A stretch of DNA of 64,000 nucleotides from Candidatus Uhrbacteria bacterium (GCA_018664485.1 JABJOE010000007.1:62001-126000), one strand, 5' to 3'. Counted from the first letter of the stretch, positions 15,328 through 24,835 are shown. Notes: generated by a model not told the origin, from the letters alone. Numbers and translations: made by a program.

Positions 15328-17277
15328 CTAAAATTTCACCTGTGAGTTCAGTGTAACGATCGCCTTCAATTCAGCAGGGCTTAAAGTCTCCTCCCCTTGA
15401 TTTCGCAATTTAGCCGCAACTTCTGCAACAGAACTACCACTATGCAACCCCTCCTGTACCATCGATAAGTACAGCTGATTAATCGGACTTGATCGCCACG
15501 CAGCGATACCTGCAATGCGCTCTTCGTAATCCGTTTCTTCAAGCAATGAAAGTGTGTCAGCGACTTTTCTTGCAGACCCGTCTGGATCCGATGCCAACCT
15601 ACGGAAATCAGAAACCTTCATAGTCCCTAATTCTTCCACAGGACCAATAAGTGTTGGTATATATTTTACATCCGTTACTTTTTGACGCTCTTTTGGTGCC
15701 GCTTTCGGTGGAGCAGAGGCAGTACTCAGCTTAACTTTCGCTTTTGACGGGCGATCCTTAGCTCGTGCCTCTCGCTCAGATCCCACATCAACCTTTTCGT
15801 GTTGAGCGCTAAGCTCCTCGTCTTTTGTTCGTGCAGCACTCACTCGAGCGCCAGGAAGTACCGGTTTTATAGACTCTTTGGATGGACTCTTTGTCAGCGC
15901 CGCATACCGACGATCCATTATATTTCCACCAGCCTTCTTTGGAACTTGCCCAACTTTCACAACCTGCTTAACTTTTTTGTGCGACAATTCCCACTCCTGC
16001 CTTATAAGAGCGAGTGATTTAATAGCAGTTTGAGCCGTCTTCCCGTCGAACCCGTGAAGCTCTTTTAACTGCTGGAACAAACGATCTGGCCCCAGTCTTC
16101 CCTTCATGACAGCTTCCGCATAAGAAGCAGCCTTTTTCTTCGTAAGTTTCTTGCCAGTTGCATGTTCGAGTAAAACACCAGCCGCTTTCTCAATTTCTTT
16201 TGAAATAGATTTTGCACTCACAACTGGAGTAGATTTTTCGAGCTTGCGCTTATGCTCTTCGATCTCCTGCTTTTCTTTATGATCAATAAGTTCGCCAGCT
16301 ATGACAGGGACTTCTTTTGTAAGTGCAGTCGTCGTTAAAATTGCCGGTGGGGCCGCTTTTGAAACAGCTACCTCAACGGATTTTTCAGATGTTACCCCAG
16401 GCTCTGGCTTCGGTTGCCGCTTTTTGTAGGTGATCTTTACTTCGGGTTTTTTCTTTTCGATTTTTGGTTCTTTTGGGACTTCTTGCACGATCGGCCTTGG
16501 TTCCGGCTTAGGTTCCGGCTTAGGTTCCGGCTTAGGTTCCAGCTTAGGTTCCAGCTTAGGTTCCGGTAATGATATTACCTCAGGCGTAACAGGCTTTTCC
16601 TCGATCTTTTTTCCACCATCTGCTTTGGTAGGTTCTGGCAAGTCAATAACATCTTCTTTAGCGCTCATTTCACCTTTGTAATCTTCCGCAGCCGTAAGAT
16701 CTAATGCATCTAACCAACCCAATACCTTCGTAATATGTACATCAGCTAATCCAAGACCACCAATATTCATCGGCCGTTTCATCAATGTTACTGTCGCATC
16801 TTTACTTCGCTCTTTGCTCAAATAACCCTTTGCAAGATATACAAAACGTTTCAATAAATGTTCCGGCAAATCTAGCCCGAGTTTATCAGCCTGTGCACGC
16901 AATAATGAAACAACAGTAACTGAGTCTTCTTTGAGTCTAATCGTAGAAAAATCAGTCACCTTCCCTCCCCAAGCAATCAGTTGTTTTTCTACCCCACCAA
17001 TATAATGATCGAGTTGCAACAACCTATGTCCTGCGAGCTGAATAGATATAGCCTTAGCGTCATCTTTTGACACCCCAAAAGCCTCCTTCACAAAATCCGG
17101 CATCTTATCAATCGCAAGATGTCCATCCATTACAGCATCTAATAAATCTAAAAACTCCTCTCCACGCCCCGCTGGGAGACTGTATTTTTCCTCAAGTGTA
17201 TCGAGAACGTCGTAAATCTCAATGCCCATCAAGAATTTACGGATTTTGCTAACAGATTTTAAATTCCGTTTTACCAT
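15328..17277 (-). CDS. large low-complexity cytoplasmic protein of unknown function
   Basis: 649 aa, rich in Lys, Glu, Ala and Pro, without signal peptide or membrane helix. The N-terminal about 210 residues are helical. A central Pro-rich spacer contains tandem KPEP/KLEP repeats (residues about 237-260) coded by a 12-bp DNA repeat. The C-terminal part has further helical segments ('LTKKKAASYAEAVMKGRLGPD', 'VSDFRRLASDPDGSARKVADTLS'). I do not recognise a family. It lies 22 bp downstream of the VirB6-like gene, so it is probably co-expressed with the secretion apparatus, perhaps as a spacer or adaptor; its function is unknown. Confidence 0.65.
   Translation of the reverse strand: MVKRNLKSVSKIRKFLMGIEIYDVLDTLEEKYSLPAGRGEEFLDLLDAVMDGHLAIDKMPDFVKEAFGVSKDDAKAISIQLAGHRLLQLDHYIGGVEKQLIAWGGKVTDFSTIRLKEDSVTVVSLLRAQADKLGLDLPEHLLKRFVYLAKGYLSKERSKDATVTLMKRPMNIGGLGLADVHITKVLGWLDALDLTAAEDYKGEMSAKEDVIDLPEPTKADGGKKIEEKPVTPEVISLPEPKLEPKLEPKPEPKPEPKPEPRPIVQEVPKEPKIEKKKPEVKITYKKRQPKPEPGVTSEKSVEVAVSKAAPPAILTTTALTKEVPVIAGELIDHKEKQEIEEHKRKLEKSTPVVSAKSISKEIEKAAGVLLEHATGKKLTKKKAASYAEAVMKGRLGPDRLFQQLKELHGFDGKTAQTAIKSLALIRQEWELSHKKVKQVVKVGQVPKKAGGNIMDRRYAALTKSPSKESIKPVLPGARVSAARTKDEELSAQHEKVDVGSEREARAKDRPSKAKVKLSTASAPPKAAPKERQKVTDVKYIPTLIGPVEELGTMKVSDFRRLASDPDGSARKVADTLSLLEETDYEERIAGIAAWRSSPINQLYLSMVQEGLHSGSSVAEVAAKLRNQGEETLSPAELKAIVTLNSQVKF
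16499..16566 (-). repeat. 12-bp in-frame tandem repeat
   Basis: Plus-strand unit GGTTCCGGCTTA, about six copies with two containing CCAG in place of CCGG, encoding (E-P-K-P/L)n. It could change length by slippage without breaking the frame. Confidence 0.85.
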
Positions 17278-17299
17278 GTTAAATTAATTCTACAACGTA

Positions 17300-20179
17300 T
17301 TACGGCGTAGCAGTAGGTGGAGGTGTGTTGCGATGAAGTGCCCTGAATTGATTAAGCTTTGTAGTAAGTTGTTTTGTAGCACCACCAGCAACCTCAGCCG
17401 CAGCATGCTCACGCTCAAGTGCATCAAGAGTTGCTTTTGCAGACTTGCGAATACGATCCTGTAACCCTGGATCCTTATCATCCCCCGCACGGTCATACAA
17501 ATCAGACATATTCCGGGCAGTTGCAGACGTAGTTTTACTCGCAATAAGCTTCGTCAAATCCGTAGATCCTTGCGTGCTATCAATATTCGCTTGGAAATTA
17601 AAGGTTTGTGTTGGTTGCTGAACGATCATCTCCCTTACAGACTTCTTCTGATCCTCACCCTGGAATCCACCTGAACCATTAACAAAATTATTTGCTGCCC
17701 CACCTGTGACATCAGCACTGAGATATGCTTTTTGATATTGGCGTCGCTCCTCAGCAGACAAGTCAGCGTTCTGACCACCTTTCTCCAATTCATCCATGAT
17801 TTTATTATAAGCCGCCGGATTAGTAGCCTGCATACCCTCAAGGCCACCAAGGTCTGTTCCTGCCTTCATCATCGCCTTTGCCATCGATTGGATCTTCTTG
17901 TCATCCAGCTCACTAACTCCGGCAGTGTTATTGGTACTGAGATGATCAACTGTTAGATCGGAAATCTTCAACTTCTCGTTCTTAAGGGCCTGTGCAATAC
18001 GTGAAGGATTCTCAATACCTGCACCGCCGCCTGTACCACGATATAGTTCATCAAACTTAGCGCCTTCACCACTCGCAGCATTCTTAACTTTAGTACCAAC
18101 ACCGCCTTTTCCGAGCGCGGCTTGATCAAGCGCACTCTCTCTAACAATATTATTGTCTTTGTCACGAAATTCACGCATCGTCTTTGCAGATAACGCCTCC
18201 AACACATGCTCACTTTCCATATCCTCCTCACTGAGCATACTGATCTTAAAGTCGTCTCCCATCTCATTAAGGAACTCTGTGATGGCCTGAGTTTCATTAC
18301 CTGCAGCGGCACCGGCTGCGACACCACGCAAGTTTCCTGCCTTCATCTTGTTAAGATCAGACTTCTTATCACCAAGCATCGCTTTACCGGAATCACTACC
18401 AGACCATTCGAGCACTCTACTCATCTGTTCATCATAAATTTCATTCTGTCGTTCTTTCATCCAGGCAGCCTTCTCCTTCTCATCAGCGAAATTATTATTC
18501 TTACCGGCTTCTGACTTTGCACGCTCTTCAGCAAGTCCCTTAAGCTCTTTACGCTCCTTCCCATCTGTAGCTAAACGTGCGTAAGCACCCTCAACCTTAT
18601 TACGATCTGAAGCTGCCTTTGGCATTTTCGGTCTACCATCCTCACCCATCTCAAGATCCATAACACTACCAACACGGTGTCGAGCTGTCATGCCGTCAAG
18701 TGATTCGCTTGCAGCGGCACGAGCCTCCGCCTGCATAGCATTACCCTTACCTTCAACCCATCCACCAGCTCCACGTGCAAGGTTTCCAGCTATACGACCA
18801 GAGAGACCTCCGCGTGCTTCCATCTCTCCACCAAATCCCTGTACAGCCTTTCCAAGATTGGAAAAAGTACCTTCACGTGATTCCAGTTGTCGAGCGCCCT
18901 CAATAGCAGCCATCTTTCCACCCTTAAGCGCCAAGCGCCCACCAGCCATACCGGCACGAGCGCCAAGTCGAGCGCCAGCCATACCACCACGTACACCGAG
19001 TCGGCCAGTCTTGTAAGCCAAAGACGCAGGCGCCTTAACAGCGTTCTTCACAAGAGACTTTCCAGTATTTTCGTTAATCATCTTTCCGGCAAAACCACCC
19101 ATGCCTGATGCAGCGCTACTCGCAGCCTGGAAACCAGCCATAATCAAAACCATGGCAAGGAACAAACTCAATAGCTCTTCAATCCGGAATACCTCCGCAA
19201 GCAACGATGGCACATCTTCCGTACCTTCAATTGGGAATCCTTCAGATGAAGCCAAAGACCCCTCGGCTGCGGCAGCAAGTGCAAGCCACAGAAAGAATGT
19301 CAAAATCGGCCCCAATGTGACGGCACCAATAAGCTTAGTCCACCACTCCCCCGCAGGTCCTCCGGCTCTAGGCACGATTTCTTTGATACCACTCAAAAAG
19401 AATGCCATTGGAGACATGATAAGTAGTACCCAGATTAGAACAATTCTATAAATAAAGACGATCGCTAGCAAAACCAGCACTCCTAAAACAGCAATCATGA
19501 ATACGAGCGTCGCATATGAGGTCGCAAGGTACCCAAGTCCTTCCATTGGCGCTCCTCCAGCTGAAAAGTTATTAATGGCGTCGATGTTATCGATGTTGTT
19601 TGCAAAGAATGACGTCAGCTGGAACATGTTGACGAAGTTCCCGGCAGCAATATCACGCAAAGCGTTTACAAAGGTAAACATCACAACCTGCCCAACGTCG
19701 ACGATGAGCAATGTAATAGTACGACTGAAGTTTACGGCAACGATCGCGATGAACAACCTCGGAAGTTGCTGCTGCCAATTGGCAGATTTAGATCCAATAA
19801 TCGTTTTAATCGCAATTACCAACAAAATGATAATCACGAACATGTTCACAACGTCGCGAACCAAAGGCCAACCGATATCAACGATGTTACTGTCAGCGAA
19901 TCCGTTGTAGCCCATGATCGGAATGACAACCATTCCCAAAATCAAAACAATCAGTTTTCCAATAGCGTAACCAATGACGTTTAAAATAAGTGCTGCGAAC
20001 AGAAGGAGGATGTCGAGCATCGTTCCGATCTGTGAAAGCAACATCTCTCCAAAATCTTGCGCATGCGCCGGGTGTGCAGCTGCAAACACAAACATGGCAG
20101 CAAGAGTACCAACAGTAGAAAGTCGGTTCTTTTGAAGCCATCGTGTGCAACGCTTAAAGCCGGTGCGCAAGTAGTGCAT
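17300..20179 (-). CDS. VirB6/TrbL-like polytopic membrane protein with long soluble tail
   Basis: About 959 aa from the ATG at 20179. A signal-like N-terminus ends 'AAAHPAHAQ'. About seven membrane helices follow (to about residue 400), including 'VNMFVIIILLVIAIKTIIGS', 'LPRLFIAIVAVNFSRTITLLI' and 'LIWVLLIMSPMAFFLSGIKE', as in VirB6/TrbL channel proteins of CPR T4SS loci. The remaining about 550 aa are soluble, rich in Gly, Ala, Lys and Glu. An upstream GTG/ATG extension would start at 20281 but crosses the promoter (TGT-TATACT, 20190-20198), so 20179 is preferred; it lies about 11 nt from the -10. It heads the leftward secretion locus. Confidence 0.8.
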   Translation of the reverse strand: MHYLRTGFKRCTRWLQKNRLSTVGTLAAMFVFAAAHPAHAQDFGEMLLSQIGTMLDILLLFAALILNVIGYAIGKLIVLILGMVVIPIMGYNGFADSNIVDIGWPLVRDVVNMFVIIILLVIAIKTIIGSKSANWQQQLPRLFIAIVAVNFSRTITLLIVDVGQVVMFTFVNALRDIAAGNFVNMFQLTSFFANNIDNIDAINNFSAGGAPMEGLGYLATSYATLVFMIAVLGVLVLLAIVFIYRIVLIWVLLIMSPMAFFLSGIKEIVPRAGGPAGEWWTKLIGAVTLGPILTFFLWLALAAAAEGSLASSEGFPIEGTEDVPSLLAEVFRIEELLSLFLAMVLIMAGFQAASSAASGMGGFAGKMINENTGKSLVKNAVKAPASLAYKTGRLGVRGGMAGARLGARAGMAGGRLALKGGKMAAIEGARQLESREGTFSNLGKAVQGFGGEMEARGGLSGRIAGNLARGAGGWVEGKGNAMQAEARAAASESLDGMTARHRVGSVMDLEMGEDGRPKMPKAASDRNKVEGAYARLATDGKERKELKGLAEERAKSEAGKNNNFADEKEKAAWMKERQNEIYDEQMSRVLEWSGSDSGKAMLGDKKSDLNKMKAGNLRGVAAGAAAGNETQAITEFLNEMGDDFKISMLSEEDMESEHVLEALSAKTMREFRDKDNNIVRESALDQAALGKGGVGTKVKNAASGEGAKFDELYRGTGGGAGIENPSRIAQALKNEKLKISDLTVDHLSTNNTAGVSELDDKKIQSMAKAMMKAGTDLGGLEGMQATNPAAYNKIMDELEKGGQNADLSAEERRQYQKAYLSADVTGGAANNFVNGSGGFQGEDQKKSVREMIVQQPTQTFNFQANIDSTQGSTDLTKLIASKTTSATARNMSDLYDRAGDDKDPGLQDRIRKSAKATLDALEREHAAAEVAGGATKQLTTKLNQFRALHRNTPPPTATP

Positions 20180-20189
20180 ATCTATACAA

Positions 20190-20198
20190 AGTATAACA
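20190..20198 (-). promoter_or_regulatory. extended -10 promoter of VirB6-like gene
   Basis: TGT-TATACT on the minus strand; the start codon at 20179 falls at or just after the predicted +1. Confidence 0.55.
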
Positions 20199-20261
20199 CA
20201 GCGATCTGTAGTCGCCGTTTTTATATTCACACTCGATATACTGCTGAAAACTAAGCGCAAA

Positions 20262-20289
20262 GATGAGGCGCACACGAGCACGCCCCATC
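20262..20289 (-). terminator. terminator of orphan M23-like gene
   Basis: Minus-strand GATGGGGCG pairs with CGCCTCATC (one G-U), followed by TTTGCG. Confidence 0.6.
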
Positions 20290-20301
20290 ACGTTTTAGCC
20301 T

Positions 20302-22116
20302 CTACTCCATCGACCTGCAATCGGTATGCGAGAGCGGTGACAATTCACCAGCCTGCACCTGAAAACACAGGGCGTGACTCATGTCCTGGTTTTCGTGACA
20401 GAGCTCAGAGCTGGTAGACGATGAAAGACAGTCCTGCCAGAACATCGCCCACTCACTTTGCGTCCTCATGTTGATGCGATACCAACCCTCATCGAAAGCG
20501 TACCAGCCAATGTCGGTATCAGTATCGTACTCAACGAGATAACTCATGTCGTACGACCATCCACCGCTCACTCCAACGCCGGTCACGGCAACATCAGCTC
20601 CATCTACTGAATTCGAGAACGTTTCACCAATTCGCAAGCCAAGCGCTGCGCCATCCACGTAAATCCACGTCAGACCTTCTGCGAGATCATCGGGAATAAC
20701 CGGCTCCTCCTGCTCATCATCTTGTGTGCCACCAGTGTCGCCTTCGTCTTCGGACGTGTCTCCCTCCCCCTCCTCGTCGTCTTGAATACCCCCGTCTGCT
20801 GAATAGGTTCCCTCAACCGTCGGACCACCACAGGTCATGATGTCGGCACTCGACAGGCAATAACTTCCAGAAGCGCAGTCGCCCACCCTACTCATTACCG
20901 ATCGGATCGAGCCATCGTCCACTTGCATGAGCTCGCGGTCGTACAGATCCATCAGCAGATATGTTTCCCAGTCCAAGATAGGCATTGCGATGCCATCTGC
21001 GACGAAGTACACGTCCGACTCTCCGGCCTCGGTCACAATCGTTCCGTCTCGGAAAGGTGTGAAGCTATTTACTACCGGGTAGTGCTCGAGCATATTACTG
21101 TCGCCGCTCAGATCATCGTATGTACTCGCCGTAATACCCCAGCTCTTGAGCGTGGCCTGCCAAGTACTCGTACGAACTCGCTGTGCGTATCGATTTTCGT
21201 CATCACCAGCACCGACCAACAGCCAAACCTGGCCATCGTCGTAGAGCGCCCGGATCTCCGTCGCCGTCTCCAGCATCGTTCCTGTGTCAAAGCAGCTGAG
21301 CTCCCTCTCATCAACGATCACCAGATCATCAAAAGAGAAGTTGTAGCTCCAGAACACCTCCTCATCGAGAATTTCACGTGCTTTGCCACCCTCGATGAGG
21401 TAGACGTTCGAATCGCTTGGCGTCTTTACCAATGCCCCGTTTGGATGCCACTTGGACGTACTCAGTTGCGAATCATAGATATGCCCGTCGTAGAGTCCAC
21501 AGACGAAGTCTGCGACCGGGATCGTGCGAACGACCGTATTTGACCGGTCATAAGCACGGATCGACAGACCATCAATGGACGTACCTAGCGAAGCGTTTAC
21601 CCACGCATCTCCCTCATGGCGACCAATATGAACATGGTCGCCGGTTGCAGCACCAGTAGCCCCTTCAAAGCCAAGAATCTGGCCGGAAGCAACTTCTTCA
21701 CCGTGCTCAATGAGTACAGCACTCAAGTGCGCGAGCAGAATGTAAGTTCCGTCACCCAAATCAATGTTGATGTGTGTACCGAAGCCATCGGTGCTTTCGT
21801 GTACATATGCCGTGCCGCCGATTGGTGCGTAAAGCAAGTCGTCAGACACATTGGGCGTGTCGAAGTCCAAATCGAACTGCGTTGAGATGTATGCGTGCGA
21901 ATAGCTTTCGCCCACACCCTGCACACACTGACTCGAGTAGCCCGAAGCGAAGGGCATATTGATGGTAATCGCATCGCGGCCACCTCCAACGCCGGGACTC
22001 ACAGTCGACACATCATGATACGCGCCACATCCGCCATAGGACACAACGAACATCACCAGCGCCGTCCCCCATGCAATCGCATTGAGAACCGCCAGAACCG
22101 TTTTGATAGTCGGCAT
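20302..22116 (-). CDS. exported M23 peptidase-like protein with altered metal site
   Basis: 604 aa, apparently richer in G+C than its neighbours. One N-terminal hydrophobic helix (5-28) suggests export or anchoring. Residues about 55-170 resemble M23: the central 'LLAHLSAVLIEHGEEVASGQ' and final 'TGDHVHIGRH' (HxH) are intact. In the first metal motif (HxGxD) the His is Gln ('TQFDLDF'), so zinc binding may be impaired. The middle has two 'VYLIEGGK' / 'VYFVADGIAMPI' beta repeats as found in wall-associated proteins, then an acidic linker and a C-terminal domain. Its promoter is TTGATC-17-CATGTA and the start is preceded by GGAG. It is one of the 13 orphan single-gene units. Confidence 0.75.
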   Translation of the reverse strand: MPTIKTVLAVLNAIAWGTALVMFVVSYGGCGAYHDVSTVSPGVGGGRDAITINMPFASGYSSQCVQGVGESYSHAYISTQFDLDFDTPNVSDDLLYAPIGGTAYVHESTDGFGTHINIDLGDGTYILLAHLSAVLIEHGEEVASGQILGFEGATGAATGDHVHIGRHEGDAWVNASLGTSIDGLSIRAYDRSNTVVRTIPVADFVCGLYDGHIYDSQLSTSKWHPNGALVKTPSDSNVYLIEGGKAREILDEEVFWSYNFSFDDLVIVDERELSCFDTGTMLETATEIRALYDDGQVWLLVGAGDDENRYAQRVRTSTWQATLKSWGITASTYDDLSGDSNMLEHYPVVNSFTPFRDGTIVTEAGESDVYFVADGIAMPILDWETYLLMDLYDRELMQVDDGSIRSVMSRVGDCASGSYCLSSADIMTCGGPTVEGTYSADGGIQDDEEGEGDTSEDEGDTGGTQDDEQEEPVIPDDLAEGLTWIYVDGAALGLRIGETFSNSVDGADVAVTGVGVSGGWSYDMSYLVEYDTDTDIGWYAFDEGWYRINMRTQSEWAMFWQDCLSSSTSSELCHENQDMSHALCFQVQAGELSPLSHTDCRSME

Positions 22117-22136
22117 TCCGACTCCATTTGTAGAAG

Positions 22137-22165
22137 TACATGAGAAACGTAATCGAAATGATCAA
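22137..22165 (-). promoter_or_regulatory. promoter of orphan M23-like gene
   Basis: TTGATC, 17-nt spacer, CATGTA on the minus strand. Confidence 0.55.
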
Positions 22166-22715
22166 CGGCCTCCCTTTTTGTAGGAGTCCCACAATTTGCG
22201 GGGGTAGAAAAAGTGAACGTTGAGTACTTCGATATATTGATTCGTGCGGGGCGGGCCGAAACCCACCCCAGAAGGACGAACACGAATCGTTGCGATCCTC
22301 ACTCCCCATAAGGATCTATAGACTGTCACTCATCGATGACATATGTCAGGATCTCGCGATGAGCGTTGTAACCGATGCGGTCTACACAATAACCAGGACG
22401 GCGTTTGATATGCGGCTAACAATTCTCTCTCCTCATGTTGCTACATACGTTTACGGGCGGGCCAGTAAATTGCGTTTCGTTTTTGCAGAGGTTCCTACAT
22501 CCATTTCCTCATGTACACAGACCATCTGCAATAGTTCTTTTAGTGTGTTCTGGCTGTTTGCTGTCAAAGTGATTTGGCAGCCTGTTTATTTTTGTAATGT
22601 TGAGCGCTACCGATGGTGTCATCGTTACTCGACAGCTCATGGGGACAACATTTTTGAGAAATAATCACGGCGCAAGATTTGAAATAGTTTTACAGAAACT
22701 TTTTATAAAAAAGCA
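22166..22715. other. 550-bp region without a supported gene
   Basis: It contains short ORFs with no coding character and a few short palindromes (for example TGACATATGTCA near 22336). A plus-strand 124-aa frame at 22290-22664 lacks a Shine-Dalgarno and family features. I see no tRNA or recognisable RNA. Confidence 0.5.
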
Positions 22716-22720
22716 TCAAT

Positions 22721-22746
22721 CCCCGCCCGAGAGTTCTCGGACGGGG
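22721..22746 (-). terminator. terminator of orphan gene 22776-23579
   Basis: CCCCG-CCGAGA / TCTCGG-CGGGG stem with one internal mismatch; T-rich sequence follows on the minus strand. Confidence 0.75.
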
Positions 22747-22775
22747 TCATACGCTTTAAATCTCACTCTACGCTA

Positions 22776-23579
22776 TCAGGGTTTGAGGTTGCTGAGGCAT
22801 GCCGCCTTGCGAGCTTTTCTCGCTGCGTTTTCTTGTTCCTCTTCGTCGCGCCATTCTCGGATAAGCTTCTCGATTCGCTCTTGGTCTGATCCGCCTTGAG
22901 CTTCGCGTACTCGGAGCTCTTCGATGTAGCTCGGCGTGAATTCCGGAGTAAAGGCGCCGCCCGGATATCTCGCACTACTATGTGCACCCGGGAATTCTTC
23001 AGAACACGGCGAGTAATCAGTGATGATCATTGCAGTCACATGCACAGGCTCTGCAAGCTCGCCCGTTCGAAGGCCGCATGGGTCACTTGGCATCATGCAC
23101 TTGCGTGCAAGCATTTCCACCGAGCTACGCTCGTTGCCGGCGCTATCATAGTAGATCCAGCGATCCGGGTCATTGACCTTACCGTGAACCCAGAGAAGTC
23201 CAATCGCCATAGCTACAGCAACTACGCGAGACATCGCCTGGCCACGGCTCACAACTACACGTCTCCATGGACGGTTCTTACTTCCCCATCCGGCTCGTTC
23301 GTATACAGCACCCTCCCACCAATTGACATCGAACAAGCCAGGCGCGATTACGGAGTCTGCCGAATCAGGATCTCCGGGTGCGTAGCGGGGATCGGTATCT
23401 GACGTACCGCTGCCTCCGCCGATTCCGAGTTCTTGTATGACCGCTCCGGCCAGTGAATCATCCTCACCTACGTCTTCGTAATCAGGCACCCTTACACGTG
23501 GAGCCCCCTCAGGCCTTGGTCGTGAAGCAGCTCTGCGCGACCGTCCTGTAACCGTACCTCTTACTGGAAATCTACTCAT
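22776..23579 (-). CDS. orphan single-pass protein of unknown function
   Basis: 267 aa from the ATG at 23579, chosen because GAGGAGG lies just upstream and the longer frame crosses the promoter. A basic Arg/Ser/Pro-rich N-terminus is followed by an acidic Gly-rich linker, one hydrophobic segment ('VVAVAMAIGLLWVH', about 125-140), and a C-terminal part with four Cys. It ends in a charged helix ('ERIEKLIREWRDEEEQENAA'). I do not recognise a family. It has its own promoter (TTGACG-17-TATCGT) and a strong terminator. Confidence 0.6.
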   Translation of the reverse strand: MSRFPVRGTVTGRSRRAASRPRPEGAPRVRVPDYEDVGEDDSLAGAVIQELGIGGGSGTSDTDPRYAPGDPDSADSVIAPGLFDVNWWEGAVYERAGWGSKNRPWRRVVVSRGQAMSRVVAVAMAIGLLWVHGKVNDPDRWIYYDSAGNERSSVEMLARKCMMPSDPCGLRTGELAEPVHVTAMIITDYSPCSEEFPGAHSSARYPGGAFTPEFTPSYIEELRVREAQGGSDQERIEKLIREWRDEEEQENAARKARKAACLSNLKP

Positions 23580-23601
23580 GAAGCCTCCTCTCCCCCGGCA
23601 C

Positions 23602-23630
23602 ACGATAAAATTTAAATAGTATTTCGTCAA
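23602..23630 (-). promoter_or_regulatory. promoter of orphan gene 23579
   Basis: TTGACG, 17-nt spacer, TATCGT on the minus strand. Confidence 0.55.
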
Positions 23631-23973
23631 AACAATTATGTAGTCTTGGTTGAGAGTTGGATATATTTGAAAATTTCTGTTTTAGTTGGCTAGATTTGGC
23701 GAAAAGTTATTCAGTAGTTATGCACAATCGTAAATATATGAATTAGGCCGAAACTAGCAATAAACATGAGTTTTTGTGTAGTTTTTGAAAAATCGTTTAA
23801 ACTTCGCCAATTTTGTTCATGGATGGTTGACAGATCCATTGACTTTTTGGCTAATCCATGCCATGCTATAGATAGTTTCAAGGAGTGCGTCTTGCATTTT
23901 CCTGATCCCGTTCTTTCTGAGTCCGTTAAATCGGACATGCTGTAGCTGCAACCCCCACCCACAACTCGAGGTC
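23631..23973. other. AT-rich divergent intergenic region
   Basis: It separates two divergent orphan genes. Apart from promoter elements at 23827-23872 I see no gene or RNA. Confidence 0.5.
23827..23855 (+). promoter_or_regulatory. promoter of lipoprotein gene
   Basis: TTGACA (23827), 17-nt spacer, GCTAAT. A second frame TTGACT (23839), 17 nt, CATGCT overlaps it; the active pair cannot be decided by eye. Confidence 0.5.
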
Positions 23974-24684
23974 ATGATGCGCTTCCTTAGCCTTCTCACT
24001 CTCGCTGTGGCCCTGGCGGGCTGCGGCAATTCCAACAACCCAGACGCCGACGACGGAAATGTCGGAGGCACCGATACGGACACCACGCTCAACGGCACCG
24101 CGTACTTCACGCCTGGCGGCATCGGCATCACCGACAGCGACGGCAACGTCAACGTCGAAAGCTGCACCTCCACGCTGTACGAAGATGACGAGACGCTCAA
24201 CTACGGTCTGACCGGCGAGACTCTCGCCGTCCCTGTGGCGAGCAACGGCGACATCGACGTCACTGTGAAGCACGGAAGCCCCGAGCTCGTTGGCTGTGAC
24301 GGTCAGTACCTCCACCCCAGTGGCGGTCAGGACTACATGGCCTTGGACACCGAGTCCACGCTCAACGACGGCGACACCGAAAACGGCGACAGCCCCATCG
24401 GCTTCACCTACTTCGAGTGGGATGGTCAGCTCGACTGCTCTTTCTCGGACGACTTCGGCTGGGAAGACGACTGCGATGGCGTGAACGACGCCACCAACGA
24501 TGCTGGTAAAACCTGTGTCGACAATCGCGGCAAGCTCTCGATCTGCAATGACAAGATCGACTTCAGCACCGGTATGGTCAACGGCGACGGTGTTTTGACC
24601 GATGTCGAAGCGACTGAGGCTGGACTGACACTGACTTTCCAGAGCAACGGTGTGAACACTCACGTGAATTGCACGGTCCGCTAG
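23974..24684 (+). CDS. orphan acidic lipoprotein
   Basis: 236 aa. A lipoprotein signal peptide 'MMRFLSLLTLAVALAGC' has lipobox LAGC (Cys17). The mature part is Asp/Gly/Thr/Asn-rich, beta-type, with about eight further Cys that could pair. The start may be either of two adjacent ATGs, preceded by GAGG. Codon third positions are strongly C/G, unlike the AT-richer core genes. I do not recognise a family. It has its own promoter and a strong terminator and stands beside the gene for the giant Cys-rich protein but on the opposite strand. Confidence 0.7.
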   Translation: MMRFLSLLTLAVALAGCGNSNNPDADDGNVGGTDTDTTLNGTAYFTPGGIGITDSDGNVNVESCTSTLYEDDETLNYGLTGETLAVPVASNGDIDVTVKHGSPELVGCDGQYLHPSGGQDYMALDTESTLNDGDTENGDSPIGFTYFEWDGQLDCSFSDDFGWEDDCDGVNDATNDAGKTCVDNRGKLSICNDKIDFSTGMVNGDGVLTDVEATEAGLTLTFQSNGVNTHVNCTVR

Positions 24685-24705
24685 TTCGGCCAGCGATCAC
24701 CTTGG

Positions 24706-24735
24706 CCCCCGACATCCACCCTGTGGTGTCGGGGG
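24706..24735 (+). terminator. terminator of lipoprotein gene
   Basis: CCCCCGACA...TGTCGGGGG stem followed by TTCTGT. Confidence 0.8.
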
Positions 24736-24803
24736 TTCTGTGCGTTTAAAAACAGTTAGAAAAGTTTTTTAGTAACTAGGTGACTAAGTCGTTGAGACGT
24801 AAA

Positions 24804-24835
24804 AAGAAAACACTGGTGTTAACCAGTGTTTTCTT
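24804..24835. terminator. terminator of the giant protein gene
   Basis: AAGAAAACACTGG/CCAGTGTTTTCTT, 13-bp perfect stem with A and T runs, placed between convergent genes and usable from both sides. Confidence 0.8.

Noticed and set aside
20923..21543. 206-aa antisense ORF
   Set aside because: It is the shadow of the G+C-rich M23-like gene, with no ribosome site or family features.
22290..22664. 124-aa ORF on the plus strand
   Set aside because: No Shine-Dalgarno, promoter or conserved pattern; composition unlike both gene classes.
22896..23402. 168-aa antisense ORF
   Set aside because: Shadow frame of the orphan gene 22776-23579, which has a promoter, ribosome site and terminator.
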